Assembly: GCA_036346395.1 (NCBI GenBank)
Contig: CM070603.1
Coordinates: 29,359,045 to 29,423,044 of the forward strand
Reading direction: 5' to 3'
DNA: 64,000 nt
Source: Hsuehochloa calcarea
Lineage: Eukaryota > Streptophyta > Magnoliopsida > Poales > Poaceae
Under the pieces are notes generated by a model, which was not told where the DNA came from, ran no database searches, and worked only from the letters and a program-made list of their open reading frames with translations. Of the stretch, positions 1 to 10,852 are shown piece after piece; position 1 is the stretch's first letter; each line of letters opens with the position of its first letter. Both the position numbers and the translations under genes were made by a program.

Positions 1-53
1 TTTTCTTACATATTTTCTTGCATGAGCTGATAATAGTTATTTTGATTACTTAG

Positions 54-91
54 ACAGTTGGATGAAAGACAGAGCAGTACTCAGCAAAGCA
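54..91 (+). CDS. Candidate small internal exon of the RGP1-type gene
   Basis: A possible 38-base exon lies between an acceptor ending in TTAG at 53 and a donor GTAGTT at 92. Read so that two bases complete an earlier codon, it is open and ends in phase 0, which fits the exon at 6599 that starts with a whole codon. If real, the retrotransposon at 116-6411 sits in the intron between the two. An alternative frame of the same bases is also open but would give an immediate stop after splicing. No family motif is visible in so short a piece, so the call rests on splice signals and phase only. Confidence 0.3.
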
Positions 92-115
92 GTAGTTTAT
101 AGTTTTGTCAACTAA

Positions 116-692
116 TGATATGGCGTGGTAGTGAGAGGAAACAAACAATACAAACAATGGGGATACAAGGCTAGGCAAGAATCGCCTTAGCCTGGCTGAG
201 CAGTTTGGTCTGCCGGCGAAGCTCTGATGCTTCCGATGCCAAGTCTTTAAAGCAACTTTTCTGTATATCTTTCTTGATTAACCTTTTCAACCATACAATA
301 CTCTGCCTTTATAGCCTAGGCAGGGGATTCGGTAATTTCCAAAACCAAGACAGGAGAGTATCTGAAAAGGAAACTAATGCATACTTGGATGCAAAGTCTA
401 ACTGAATATCTGAAGAAATCTGGGAAGGAGATACTAACTAATACTTCTCGGAAGGAGATACTAACTAATAATTTCTAACTGACTAATATCTATTACAAGT
501 TCGGCAGAAGTGCATTGCCCTGAAACGCTAGAGTTCGAGTTGGACTCAACTCCAGCAGCGCCTGACTCAACTCCAGCAGTGCCCCGTAACTCGGCTTCGA
601 CAATTCCAGTTGAATCAACTTCTGCCAACATCTCCTTGGATTGCGAACACTTGCGTCGCTTATATGTTTTACCAATAAATGTGTCCACAACA
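116..692 (-). repeat. 3' LTR of the chromovirus
   Basis: 577 bases starting TGATATGGCG and ending CCACAACA on the + strand. It matches 5855-6411 closely but is about 20 bases longer, because a segment containing GACTCAACTCCAGCA is duplicated near 545-585. The adjoining 693-707 (pyrimidine-rich on +, so GTGGAGAGGAGGAAA on -) is the polypurine tract. Confidence 0.92.
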
Positions 693-894
693 TTTCCTCC
701 TCTCCACAAAACAGCTCGTCCTCGAGCTGGGATAACGGGTATTGTTGTTGAAAAGACTCTAAGGACGTCCAAGTTGCATCAGCTGCTGAGGAGCCAACCC
801 ATTGAACTAACAACTCCCATGTACCACGATTTAACCGAGCGTGAACCATAGATGCCAGAGAAGAAATAGCCCGACCATGCACAATGTCAGGCAA
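493..894 (-). pseudogene. Chromodomain-like C-terminus of chromovirus integrase
   Basis: The - strand frame contains LLVQWVG followed by ADATWTSLESFQQQYP and QLEDELF. This is the W...G...TWE...F...YP pattern of the chromodomain at the end of chromovirus integrases, and the trailing LEDELF is typical of plant members. The domain is thought to steer integration to particular chromatin. It lies directly downstream of the integrase core, and the frame runs into the 3' LTR. It is no longer in frame with the integrase core. Confidence 0.75.
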
Positions 895-2038
895 CTGAAG
901 CTAAAGAACATTGTGAATACGGGCCTTAGGTGGAAGCTGAAGACGATAAGCCACAGATCCAATACGTTCCTCGATGAGAAAGGGGCCATAAAAATGAGGA
1001 GCCAATTTAGACCGTTGATCAGTAATTCCAGCTGCCAATCTATGGTGAAGGCGAAGCCACACCCCACCCACTCGCCAACCTCAAAGGTGGCCGTTCGACG
1101 ATGCTTATCATGGTGCTGCTTCATATAATCTTGAGCTTGAAGATGTTCTCGAATTTTAGCAAGAAACTCATCACGATCACACATTTGACGATCGATTGCC
1201 ACACAAGAAATATTCAACTGATAAGTCAACAAAGTTGGAGGATCGCAACCATAGACCACCCTAAAAGGTGTGGTTTGCAATGAAGTCTGATATGACGTAT
1301 TATAGCAAAATTTAGCCCAAGGAAGCCATTGTAACCACTGTTTAGGACGATCACCCGATAAACATCTTAAGTACATAGCAATGGTGTGGTTAACCACTTC
1401 AGATTGGCCATCAGTCTGGGGATGAAAAGCGGAACTCATGTGAAGCTTGACACCAGAAAGACGGAATAACTCAGTCCAAAAATTGCTCGTGAACACCGAA
1501 TCATGATCACTAACAATGGAACAAGGTATCCCATGGAGGTGAACAATCTCATCAAAGAAAGCCTGGACAACTGAATTAGCGGTGTAAGGATGCCCAAGAG
1601 GAATAAAGTGGTTGTATTTGGAAAAACGATTAGCGACCGTTAACACCACTGTTTTTCCACCGACCTGCGGAAAACCTCAATAAAATCCATAGAAATATCT
1701 TCCCAAACCACTGAAGGCACAACCAATGGCTAAAGAAGTCCTGCAGGATGCAAATGTTCTATTTTGTTTTTTTGGCAAACCACACATCCTTTGACATAAT
1801 TTCGAACCTTGCGGTGAGCACTAGGATTGAAGAACGAGGCCCAAAAACGATGTAAAGTCTTTTGAATACCTTTGTGTCCCATATCATGCACATCGGCCAA
1901 GACATCAACCCAAAGATTAGAAGTATCGGCAATAAAAATCTTTCCTTGATATAAAAGCAAACCATCCACCAAAACCCACCCAGGCTCGGCTGTCCCAGCT
2001 GCAACTTGATACCGCAACGCCACAAGCTCTGGTAGCAC
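831..2038 (-). pseudogene. Chromovirus integrase (zinc-binding region and catalytic core)
   Basis: The zinc-binding part lies at about 1730-2038, with HDMGHKG and CVVCQKNK as the HHCC residues. The core lies at 831-1649, with NRFSKYNHFIPL, then SDHDSVFTS (second catalytic Asp) and HPQTDGQSE (catalytic Glu). The usual Asp of VVDRFSK reads Asn here. Integrase joins the retroelement cDNA to the chromosome. A frame break separates the two parts near 1650-1730, so no single protein is encoded. The RNase H lies upstream, beyond the hAT insertion at 2105-2741. Confidence 0.9.
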
Positions 2039-2104
2039 TAAAACCTCCTTCAGAGTGCGGCCAGCAAAGTAAAATTCGGACTAGAGATGGCGCATAGTTG
2101 CTGC

Positions 2105-2741
2105 CAAGGATCGAAATCCGATGCAAGCATAAATCCCGTCGTGGCCGTGCGATGGTCGATTCTTGGAAAACACAGGAAAATACCAAATGAAGTTCATGAA
2201 CCAAATTTTGAATTTCAAATTTTGAAAACCGATGTATCGCCGCAGAATCAAAAACCGCCAAAAACCGGAAAAGCGGTCAAAAGCGGAGATCAATAGGTTA
2301 TTCATAATATCAAACTACATTTAGTATGCCCTCAGATCAGCAACAAACCCTTGATCAAACAATCATTAAAATCATTAATTTTTTGTTGAACCAACAAACC
2401 CTTGATCAAACAATCATTAAAGTGAACATTAAAATGAATCCTGCCAAGGGCTAATTGCTTATACATTAACAATTGACACAATAGATATCCTTCATGTGAG
2501 AATGCTATAATTCAACGTGCTTTCCAAGTTCAAAAAACCGCTCAGGACTTGCTAATACAATAATTCAAGTATATTTAGTTCATACAATACGTAATCTAGC
2601 ACAAAAAAGACCTAAACCAACCTAGGAAGGGCATCATGCAGTCAAAAAATGAAATTCAATTTTTTCAACCGGTTACTGTTCACCTGGTCCCGACCGTTAA
2701 AACCGGTTACCACCGGTTACCGGCCAGGATTTTGATCACTG
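2105..2741. mobile_element. Non-autonomous hAT-type element in the chromovirus pol
   Basis: 637 bases with imperfect inverted ends: left CAAGGATCGAAATCCG, right (reverse complement) CAGTGATCAAAATCCTGG. An exact 8-bp duplication GTTGCTGC flanks it at 2097-2104 and 2742-2749, the hallmark length for hAT insertion. It carries no transposase. It interrupts the linker between RNase H and integrase; the flanking chromovirus coding sequence lines up directly across the duplication. Its inside is AT-rich and contains a direct repeat of AACAAACCCTTGATCAAACA at about 2340-2420. Confidence 0.85.
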
Positions 2742-2749
2742 GTTGCTGC

Positions 2750-3941
2750 TGCCCCCGATCCCGACGTTTTAGAGCATCGGCAGCAGTATTTTGACGACCG
2801 GGCCGGAACTCGACGGAAAAATCATAGCCGAATAATTTACTTACCCACGTGTGCTGAGGAATTTTGGAAAGCTGCTGATCAATCAAAAATTTGAGACTGT
2901 AGTGGTCTGTACGAACCAAAAAAGCACGACCCCAAAGATATGGACGCCAATGACGTTCCGCCTTGACAAGACCAATTAGTTCACGTTCGTATGCGGCCAA
3001 CTTGACGTGATGAGGCGCCACTGCACGACTAAAGAAAGCAATAGGACCACCACCTTGGTGAAGAACTGCACCAAAGCCCGCGTCCGAAACATTGCAATCC
3101 ACAGTAAAAGATCTTGTAAAATCCGGAAGATGAAGCACGGGAGCTGGAATCAATGCTATTTTTAATGCCGTGAACTCACAATCCGCCTAGATGTCAAAGA
3201 AAATGCCCTTTTTTAAGCAATTTGGTGAGAGGCGCCACCACAGAACCATATTCTTTAATAAACTTGCGGTAGTAGCCAGTAAGGCTGAGAAATTCCCGAA
3301 GTGCTTGAAGCGAACGTGGTCGCGGCCATGCTTGCGCCTCCACTTTACCGGAATCCATGGCCACTCCTTGGGCGGAGATGATGTGACCGAGATAGGCTAC
3401 GGACCGCTTCGCCAAAAAGACATTTAGACCTCTTAAGAGCTAGCTGATGATGACACATGAGTTGAAGGACTGTACGAACTTGCTGAAGATGTTCGGCCCA
3501 AGATGCACTGTAAACCAATATATCATCAAAGAAGATAAGCACAAAATGACGAATAAAGGGCTTGAGAATGTCATTCATAAGGGCTTGAAATGTTGTCGAA
3601 GCATTGGTAAGACCAAACGACATGACCAAGAACTCAAAGTGACTGCGATGAGTGCGGAAAGCTGTCTTCTCAATATCAGGACCATGCATCAAAACTTGGT
3701 GATAGCCACTGCGTAAATCCAGTTTGGTGAAAAAAACGAGCACCATTGAGCTCATCCAAAAGCTCATCGACGACCGGAATTGGAAATTTGTCCTTAATGG
3801 TCTTGTCGTTGAGAGCGCTATAGTCCACACAAAAACGCCATGTGTTGTCCTGTTTTTTGACAAGAAGCACATGAGAAGAAAAAGCAGATGTACTGTCTTG
3901 AATAATACCTTATGCAAGCATATCATCACACTGTTTCTCAA
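2750..3941 (-). pseudogene. Chromovirus reverse transcriptase and RNase H
   Basis: RT motifs in order on the - strand: RFCVDYSALND and FPIPVVDELLDEL (3676-3870), LDLRSGYHQ, TAFRTH, MSFGLTNA and FFDDILVYS (the catalytic DD box) within 3345-3941, then YLGHIIS and FLSLTGYYRKFIK at 3194-3415. RNase H follows at 2750-3153 with FTVDCNVSDAGFGAVL, the conserved YERELIGLV and RTDHYSLKFL. Together these copy the element RNA into DNA and remove the RNA. The parts are in three different frames, so the gene is dead. Confidence 0.92.
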
Positions 3942-4256
3942 TCTCGTTCTTTAATAGTCGAGGGTATCGGTAGGGCCGTACGACAACCTGAATCGCATCC
4001 GGAAGCAAATGAATATGATGATCATGTCGTCGGCGGGGAGGGAGACCCCGGGGTTCGTAACACATCCGAAAATTCATTGAGTAAGTCGGTCATCAATTCC
4101 TTGTCGGTGATAGTACAGACATGACTGCTGTCTGGTGGTGCATCCAAGCTGGTCCACATGACGCGGTGGTCGTCGCGCCAAAAGGACATAGTCAACTTCA
4201 TGAAGTCCCAGAAAATAGGTCCAAGATTCCGTAGCCATTGGATGCCAAGAACAACA

Positions 4257-4688
4257 TCAAATCCATTGAGAAGGATGATGTAATAATATGAAAAAAACTT
4301 CTTCATGATTAATAGCAAAATGTGTGTTGCCACAAATACCAGAACTCGTCACGCAATCACCATTAGCCACCGTGACTCCCATGTTCGGCTGAGGTGTAGG
4401 CGACAAGTCCAGCCGCCGTGCGACATCGTTGGCAAGAAAAGTATGTGTTGAACCAGAACCCACCAATGCAAGGAGCTCATGGCCCTTGATCACCACTGGA
4501 AGGTGCATAGTCCGACCCGTACGTATTCCAGTAAGAGCATGTAATGAAATCTCTACGTGCTCCTCGTCGTCGTTCGCAATTGTGCCATCGAGCTCGAGAA
4601 GAAAGATACCCTTCATGGAACAGCGGTGATTTCGAGAGAATTTCTCAGGACAATTGTAGCATAAACCTTTAGCACGGCGACCAGACAT
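4257..4688 (-). pseudogene. Zinc knuckle and retroviral-type aspartyl protease of the chromovirus
   Basis: The open stretch begins with GLCYNCPEKFSRNHRC, the variant zinc knuckle seen in plant gypsy elements just before protease. About 60 residues later comes ALVGSGSTHTFL. In active members this reads ALVDSGST; the catalytic Asp is Gly here, so the protease could not work. The fold signals downstream (VANG, ILG-like strands) are still visible. The protease would cut the gag-pol polyprotein. Confidence 0.85.
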
Positions 4689-4692
4689 CTCT

Positions 4693-5819
4693 TCAACGAA
4701 GAGTTGTCGAAATCGGGATGTTGGTGCACCCGAGCTTGCTGGAAATGCTAGCGGGGCCGAGCCAGCTTGTGCTGTTGGTCATCATCCCAGTGGGTTTAGA
4801 TGCTACTATCGCTAGGAAAAAACATGGCGCCGGAGGGGTTTTTAATATTGGCTTTTGCTCCCCTGTTGTCTCCTCGTGACGCTGTTCATACGCCCTAGCC
4901 AAACTCATGGTCGGAGATGCGTCAGATGTTGTAGCTCGACGTTTGTTTGCAATGGCTTGCCCAACCCGGCGGTGAACAGTTGCACTTGTAGTTGGGAGCA
5001 TGGATCAAAAACCGGGCCGGTTACCGCCGATAATCGGTGGTTACCGGATTTCCCGGTGGGGACTGAGATCCAAAATCCCGTCCGGAATCCTTCAAATTCA
5101 AATTCAAATTCAAAATCCCATCGGTTTCATCCCGAATTCAAATTCCATTTGACGAAATCCAGTCGGGATTTTTCTGGGATTCCCGGTTACCGGCCGGTAA
5201 TGGAGAAATTGCGGCGGGCGGGGTTTTGCCCGGTTCCGGTTTTTGGATCCTTGGTTGGGAGAGTGGTTCGACTTGGCATAAGAGAGCCAAAAACTTCCTT
5301 TGGTATGCATCAACTGTCGTCGTCCAACGAAGTTGAGCCAATTCACCAAGTGGATTGTTGCGGATGGGGGGTCCAAACCTCATGTTGACAAACTCCAAGA
5401 AATGAGCCCATGAAATAATGCTTTCATCGCTTTCAAGTTGGTAGTACCACTGTTGAGCTGCTCCAGTCCAGTGGTAGGATGCCAACCAAACTCTTTCTTC
5501 CTCCATGGTACGTTGTCCCGAAAAATTGCTATGTTGAGCCATGGAAGGGGATCATCTTCGCCATCATACGTTGGAAAAGAAAGCTTGTGAAAACGCGGAA
5601 CCGTGCGTCGTCGTGAACCCCGTGTTCTGGGGGTCTACCCCGGCCGTGGTAACCGCCACTGCCGCCGCCGGATGCTGTCGGCAGCCTAGCCATGCCGCCT
5701 CCTATCTTCCAGTCCGCGATCACCTGATCATGCGCCGCCTGTTGTGCTTTGATGCCGCTGATTTCCAACATCATGATGGTGAGTTGCTGACACACGTCGT
5801 CGAGCGTCTTGGTTTCCAT
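4693..5819 (-). pseudogene. Chromovirus gag, interrupted
   Basis: The likely start is the ATG at 5819-5817 (METKTLDDVCQQL), close downstream of the primer-binding site. The retrotransposon gag signature WLASYHWTGAAQQWYYQLE and HFLEFVNMRFGP lies at about 5340-5510. Gag forms the particle that packages the RNA. The frame shifts near 5540, and a hAT-type element (4999-5253) splits the C-terminal half; the zinc knuckle follows at 4688. Confidence 0.85.
4999..5253. mobile_element. 255-bp hAT-type MITE in chromovirus gag
   Basis: Inverted ends are left CATGGATCAAAAACCGG and right (reverse complement) CAAGGATCCAAAAACCGG. The exact 8-bp duplication GTTGGGAG is at 4991-4998 and 5254-5261. The interior is rich in CCGG/GGTTACCGG and has a short AAATTC tandem run at about 5093-5115. 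The ends resemble those of the 637-bp element at 2105-2741, so both probably used a related transposase. Confidence 0.87.
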
Positions 5820-5839
5820 GGCGAAGGGTGGTGGAGATG

Positions 5840-5851
5840 GCTTTGATACCA
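5840..5851 (-). other. Chromovirus primer-binding site
   Basis: On the - strand this reads TGGTATCAAAGC, three bases inside the 5' LTR. It differs by one base from TGGTATCAGAGC, the usual complement of the initiator Met-tRNA 3' end, which primes first-strand synthesis. Confidence 0.8.
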
Positions 5852-5854
5852 AAT

Positions 5855-6411
5855 TGATTTGACGTGGTAGTGAGAGGAAACAAACAATGCAAACAATGGG
5901 ATACAAGACTAGGCAAGAATCGCCTTCGCCCAGCTGAGCAGTTTGGTCTGCCGGTGATGCTTTGATACTTCCGATGCCAAGTCTTTAGAGCAACTTTTTT
6001 GTATATCTTTCTCGATTAACCTTTTCAACGATGCAATACTCTGCCTTTATAGCCTAGGCAGGGGATTCGGTAATTTCTGAAACCAAGACAGGAGAGTATC
6101 CGAAAAGGAAACTAATGCATACTTGGATGCAAAGTCTAACTGAATATCTGAAGAAATCTCGTAAGGAGATACTAACCAATACTTCTCGGAAGGAGATACT
6201 AACTAATAATTTCTAACTGACTAATACCTATTACAAGTTCGGCAGAAGTGCATTCCCCTGAAAAGCTACAGAGTCCGGGTTGGACTCAACTCCAGCAGTG
6301 CCCTGTGACTCGGCTTCGGCAATTCCAGCCGAATCAACTTCTGCCAACATCTCCTTGGATTGCGAACGCTTTTGTCGCTGATATGTTTTACTAATAAATG
6401 CGTCCACAACA
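5855..6411 (-). repeat. 5' LTR of the chromovirus
   Basis: 557 bases starting TGATTTGACG and ending CCACAACA on the + strand; pairs with 116-692. The primer-binding site adjoins its left end, which fixes the element orientation. Confidence 0.92.
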
Positions 6412-6598
6412 ACTAATGAAAATATTGTGAAGTATGAACTGAACTTTCCAACAAATGGTATTTTGCATCTACATGTAGACAGTAATTCTACTAATTCACA
6501 GCTAAATCATGTAACACAACAATTAACATGCAACAGTACACATGTATTTCCTTTATTCCTCTTTGGATCCATGTTGACATATAATATCGTTGTTGCAG

Positions 6599-9386
6599 AC
6601 CAAAGCAAATGATAGTACTGATCTAGAAGAAGGATATGATAGTTCAAAAGATGAAGTTTCATCTGTTTCCTCATACAACCCTTCCAAAGCAAATACAGAA
6701 TTCTCCCTCAGGAACTCAGTGTCGATGCAGTCCTTGTCATCACGTCTCTCCACAAGTGAACCATTGTACTCTCAGGGAGAACGCCCCAGTTTCCCATCAT
6801 ATAGTCCAGTTCCTCGATTGTCAGTATCAGAGATTTCAGATGATCATGGTGGAGGTAAAGAGTAAACCTTATAGTTAGTTTTTAGTTGTGTGGAGGACTA
6901 CAATACTCATAAGTCATAAGGAAATATCAAGTTCAAAATAATCCCATATTTTTGGTTCGATAGGGTTTTGTATTTCTCCCTGATGGTTTAACAGTCTAAA
7001 TTTTATTTCTTAAACCCTTGTGATACTTTTTGAATGTTCTTAGCAGTTCTCTCTCTTTTCTTTTATTGTGCTAGGATTTATCATCTTAACGTTTGGTGAG
7101 TTTTCCTTTTGCAAATGGAACATATTTGTGGTTTAGCTTCTTACTACTACAAAGTTAAAAGCAAATGTATTTGTGTTTTCTTTATTTGCCCTGCATGAGA
7201 ATGCCACCTTTATTTGGTTCTTCCTCAGAAGAGTGGGGTTCTGTATGAGCAAAATTTTGATGTGCAGGTGCTATGTGTAAGTGTTGAATGAATGCTTAAT
7301 GTGCATTTATATCAAATATCCTTATGCTTTCACGGCGTGTGTTTAATAATTTAATAAATGACACAAGCAGGCGTGGTGTCACCTCAACAGAAGCTAAATC
7401 GTTTGCTGTCAGATCATCATCCATCAAATGGGCAAAGGTTTTCTCTAGATTCCGATCACTCAAAAGATGATGGTGGACTCCCTCTCACACCAAAACATGT
7501 TGAACCAACCGGATGTAAGCCATCGTGTTTCATTTCTGGAGTTATCATATTTCATTATTTCACTTTGTTGTATGTTTACATGCCATGTGGTCCAAATTGA
7601 TTTCCCATACTAAGTTGCCTTTACAATTTTTTGCAGCAGAAGGCTTCATGAGAGGAAGATCATATAATATAAGAATAGATGACCAAGTCTTGCTTCGTTT
7701 TTCACCGAATAATTCCGACTCAACTTATTACTTCGGTGATACGGTACTCTAATTAATTTGATTGCATGCGTTACTGCTTAATTATTGTTAGAATTGATTA
7801 TCTCAGTTCTTTGAATCGCAGATTGGTGGAGCACTCACCTTTTTTCATGGATCTGGAAAGCGGAGATGCCTAGAGGTAAGACCCAGTTGAGTAAATAAGT
7901 ATTGAAGTAGAATTTCAAATTTAGAATGTTTTGGTACTTCACAGGTATCTATAACCATGGAAACATCAGAAACGATTAATCCTCGTGTAATACATCCTTC
8001 AAGAAGGGGCTCACCCACAATAACCAAGGTATCTTTTCTGTAGCTAGTGTTGAGAACCATTGTGATGTTTCTGTCCTAATATCCGGTGTTGATTGTTACT
8101 TGTGTGTTGTGTGGTTTGAACAATTCTTTAGTCTGAAACTCTGAATACCTTTACCACTGTAAAGGTTTCACATAACATTTGTACAAAAATCGATTTTGTA
8201 TACGCTTCAGTGGAAACATTTGTATTTGACGTACAACTTGGGATTTACTTCATTTCCAAATGATGTAGTTATATTTCTCAAATTTCAACCATTTGCATAC
8301 TAATGCCACCTGACCTACTCTTGAGTCTTCCCGAGTTCATGATACTGGAACAAGCTTATGTTTGATGGTTTAGCTACAATAATATGTCCATGAATCAGGT
8401 GCCACTTGTTCATGTAGTTTGATTATGAATTTATGACATTATACAGTATTGTATGAGTTTTTAATGATCAAGTAAAGGATATGTGCTGATGCCCTCAAAC
8501 ATTCTACATGACATGTCATGATCATCAAGAAGCAATCTAATAGGAACAGTCTGCGTTACCTGCTAATGGCAAGTTATGATCAAATTTCAGTAGCATCAGA
8601 TATCATGTGTTCTGGCCAGGCTTTTATTCAAATAACTGCTTTGTTTATTGTGAACTTTTATACTATTAGGCTTGTGAGATGATTTTAGCGATTCACCCTT
8701 TTTCCTTACTGGACTTCTTGGGCAGGTATATAGCGAACATCATGAAGTTGTTGCGGATCTTCATCAGACAAGCTTTCTGTTTTCAATTCCTATTGACGGA
8801 CCAATGTCATTTTCTACCTCAAAGGTCTCTGTACAATGGTCTCTTCGATTTGAGTTCTTCACAACTCCTGAAGGAACGGACCCATATAGGTATGTAGCAA
8901 TATTAAGTATTTTATGTGCTGTAGCATTATCTTGTGCTTTAAATCTCTTAAGAGTTCTGGGATGGATTACTATTTGATACCTTTTTACTATTTGCGTGAA
9001 GAATTTAATTGAGTGAATTTCTGTTCATTGCTCTTACAAGTGCATGTGGACACAAGTAGTCAAGAACATGCCTTTGTATGTGTTATCACCACTGTCATAA
9101 TCAGTTTCTTGAGAGATATGTTACTTCTTTGTGTTGAGCGGTTTTGTTTAAAGCATTATCTGGTGCTAGGAAAGTGTGATTTTTTTTATTGTCTGCTTCT
9201 GCTAGTTCTAAATGAGTAATTCTGGTTTCTCTCTTTGGCAGGTACGAACACCCACTTCTTGTTGAGAAAAGAGAGAAGGGGGACTGGGCCCTCCCAATAA
9301 CTGTTTATGCGCCTCCATTGCGTAGACGAGCTACCCATGGAAGAAGCGATAGATCCATCTTACCTGGAAACCTTTTCAACTCTTGA
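6599..9386 (+). CDS. RGP1: RGP1-type Rab6 exchange-factor subunit, C-terminal 317 residues
   Basis: Seven coding exons with GT-AG borders and consistent phases: 6599-6854, 7371-7514, 7637-7743, 7822-7875, 7945-8028, 8726-8889 and 9242-9386 (stop TGA 9384-9386). The first exon gives a Ser-rich linker with YDSSKDEVSSVSSYNPS. From about residue 140 the arrestin-like RGP1 domain follows, with VLLRFSPNNSDSTYYFGD, GGALTFFHG, VSITMETSE and, near the end, VQWSLRFEFFTT. In yeast and animals Rgp1 pairs with Ric1 to activate Rab6/Ypt6 at the Golgi; the plant role is inferred from the family. The N-terminal part lies left of the window or beyond the retrotransposon at 116-6411. No stop or frameshift is seen in these exons, so this end looks functional. 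Family call is from remembered conserved blocks. Confidence 0.82.
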
Positions 9387-10250
9387 AGGTACGCAGTCTT
9401 TTTGCTATCTATACCTGATTTTTCAGCCATCCTGCCTTTGCTTGGCAAAGTGTCATTTCATGCAGCTGGAAAAGGAATACCAAAGTATTTTACTTTTGTG
9501 ATAAAGTTAAAAGTAGTTGCTCACTATTAAGTTGTTAAAGGATTGTAAATTTATAATACCAACTGAGGTTTTTTTCTTCCTGGGTTGAAATCTGCTTTCT
9601 GCTTGGTGTTGAGCTCTAATTTAATCTAACACTTTTTGTTTATTTCATCTGTTTTATTTGCAACTACATTCAACGAATTACTTTGTAATTTTCTGTAGTT
9701 GATGTAAGTAGATATCTGAATATCTGACCCTGTTGTATTTCACCTCAGATGCGGACACAAGTTTCTGCTGTTCTTGAAAATTGCTGCAAGGTTGGTCCTG
9801 CTGAGCTTCCACGGACTATCTATAGTTGAACATGCACAGCTTGTGGCCAGTTCATGGGTATAAAATACGTTGGAAATTGTAAACAAATAGAGCGAGGAGA
9901 AACTTATGTTACATCAAATAGTCTGCATTTGCTTGATGTATTTCAGTTCATTTCCAGTCAGCAGGCATTAGCACTCGATTTTCTCGATGGAACATAAGCG
10001 CATCGGAGATATTCTTTTTGACAGATGAACTGAGCTCTTGGGGTGTCTGATTAGCTGCTACACCCTATCAGTCGTGTATACTCGATGTATCTGCCTTGGT
10101 TCCATTGTTTTGTGGAAACCAAACATAACTGTACACTGGTTATCAGGACTACACATATCCCTGTTTCTTGAGGCTACTGTTGGAGAGTTGCAGTAATCGA
10201 TTGTTACAATTACTTTCTGTAAAGAGATGCTTTTCAATCAAAGTTCTGTT
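9387..10250 (+). other. 3' untranslated region of the RGP1-type gene, with an intron
   Basis: Two bases after the stop codon a GTACGC donor (9389) can pair with the acceptor ending CCTCAG at 9748, so the 3' UTR appears spliced. A UTR exon follows from 9749, possibly with a further donor near 9788. The polyadenylation point cannot be fixed; the transcript probably ends before about 10250. An intron after the stop can expose an mRNA to nonsense-mediated decay, but this one begins very close to the stop. Confidence 0.5.
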
Positions 10251-10705
10251 GCCATCAGCTATACAGAGTCAGACACTAGGCTCTACAAATTTATAAGCAT
10301 TTGTTTCATTCTCTCCGTGATGGTGATCAACAAAAATGAATGCGATATCATATTCAGCTATGACAAGCTCTGCACTGCTGTTGCTGTACACTCTGATATG
10401 TTTACTCTAGCCGTCCAATCCATCTTGTTCAGTCACATAAATTGGAAAGCATGGCTCCATTTGGACAACCAATAGTGTTTTTTTACAACAAATGGTATTG
10501 ATCACTCCAGTTTTGTTTGATGTCGTGTTGGCATATGAGCCATCTGTCTTGAGTCTTGACACAACTCAGCCGGTGGCATCAAATAGGCCAAGCATTACAC
10601 ACAGCTACAGTTTTGTCATTGGACTGCAGTAAATCCACATTCAAACTAGTCTCTCTGCTCAGGGCTGATGGTTTTCTTCAGGCTTTGCTATGAGGTTGGT
10701 CGGTT
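10251..10705. other. Intergenic spacer, nothing recognised
   Basis: AT-rich single-copy-looking sequence between the RGP1-type gene and the copia remnant. Short open stretches here have no family signature. Confidence 0.4.
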
Positions 10706-10811
10706 GCGTTGGAATGAACTCTCATCTATTCAAATGGGTTAAAAGCCAATATATACAAGCTACGTGTATATAAAAATATACAAAGAACACTTTATATGTC
10801 ATATCTAACAC
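10706..10811 (-). repeat. Probable 3' LTR remnant of a Ty1/copia element
   Basis: On the - strand an AGAAGGG polypurine run is followed by TGTTAGATATGACATAT, the usual layout of the start of a copia 3' LTR. It lies directly downstream of the copia RNase H. The far border cannot be seen, so the extent is a guess. Confidence 0.5.
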
Positions 10812-10852
10812 CCTTCTATAAATAGTAGATCAACAACATTGAGTTTGGAAAG

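Larger units (their letters stand above)
116..6411 (-). mobile_element. Ty3/gypsy chromovirus, complete structure, coding capacity lost
   Basis: Two LTRs (116-692 and 5855-6411) bound the element, and the 5-bp duplication ACTAA is present on both sides (111-115 and 6412-6416). On the - strand the order is 5' LTR, primer-binding site, gag, zinc knuckle, protease, RT, RNase H, integrase and a chromodomain-like tail, which is the chromovirus order. Every domain is recognisable, but frames are broken by stops and shifts, and the protease active-site Asp is lost. Two hAT-type insertions (2105-2741 and 4999-5253) account for about 0.9 kb. The element lies antisense to the RGP1-type gene. The clade within chromoviruses is not resolved. 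Confidence 0.93.

Noticed and set aside
2087..2296. Small + strand protein
   Set aside because: It lies within the 637-bp hAT element and has no motif.
4855..5388. 177-residue + strand frame
   Set aside because: It crosses the hAT MITE and the antisense gag; an artefact of the insertion.
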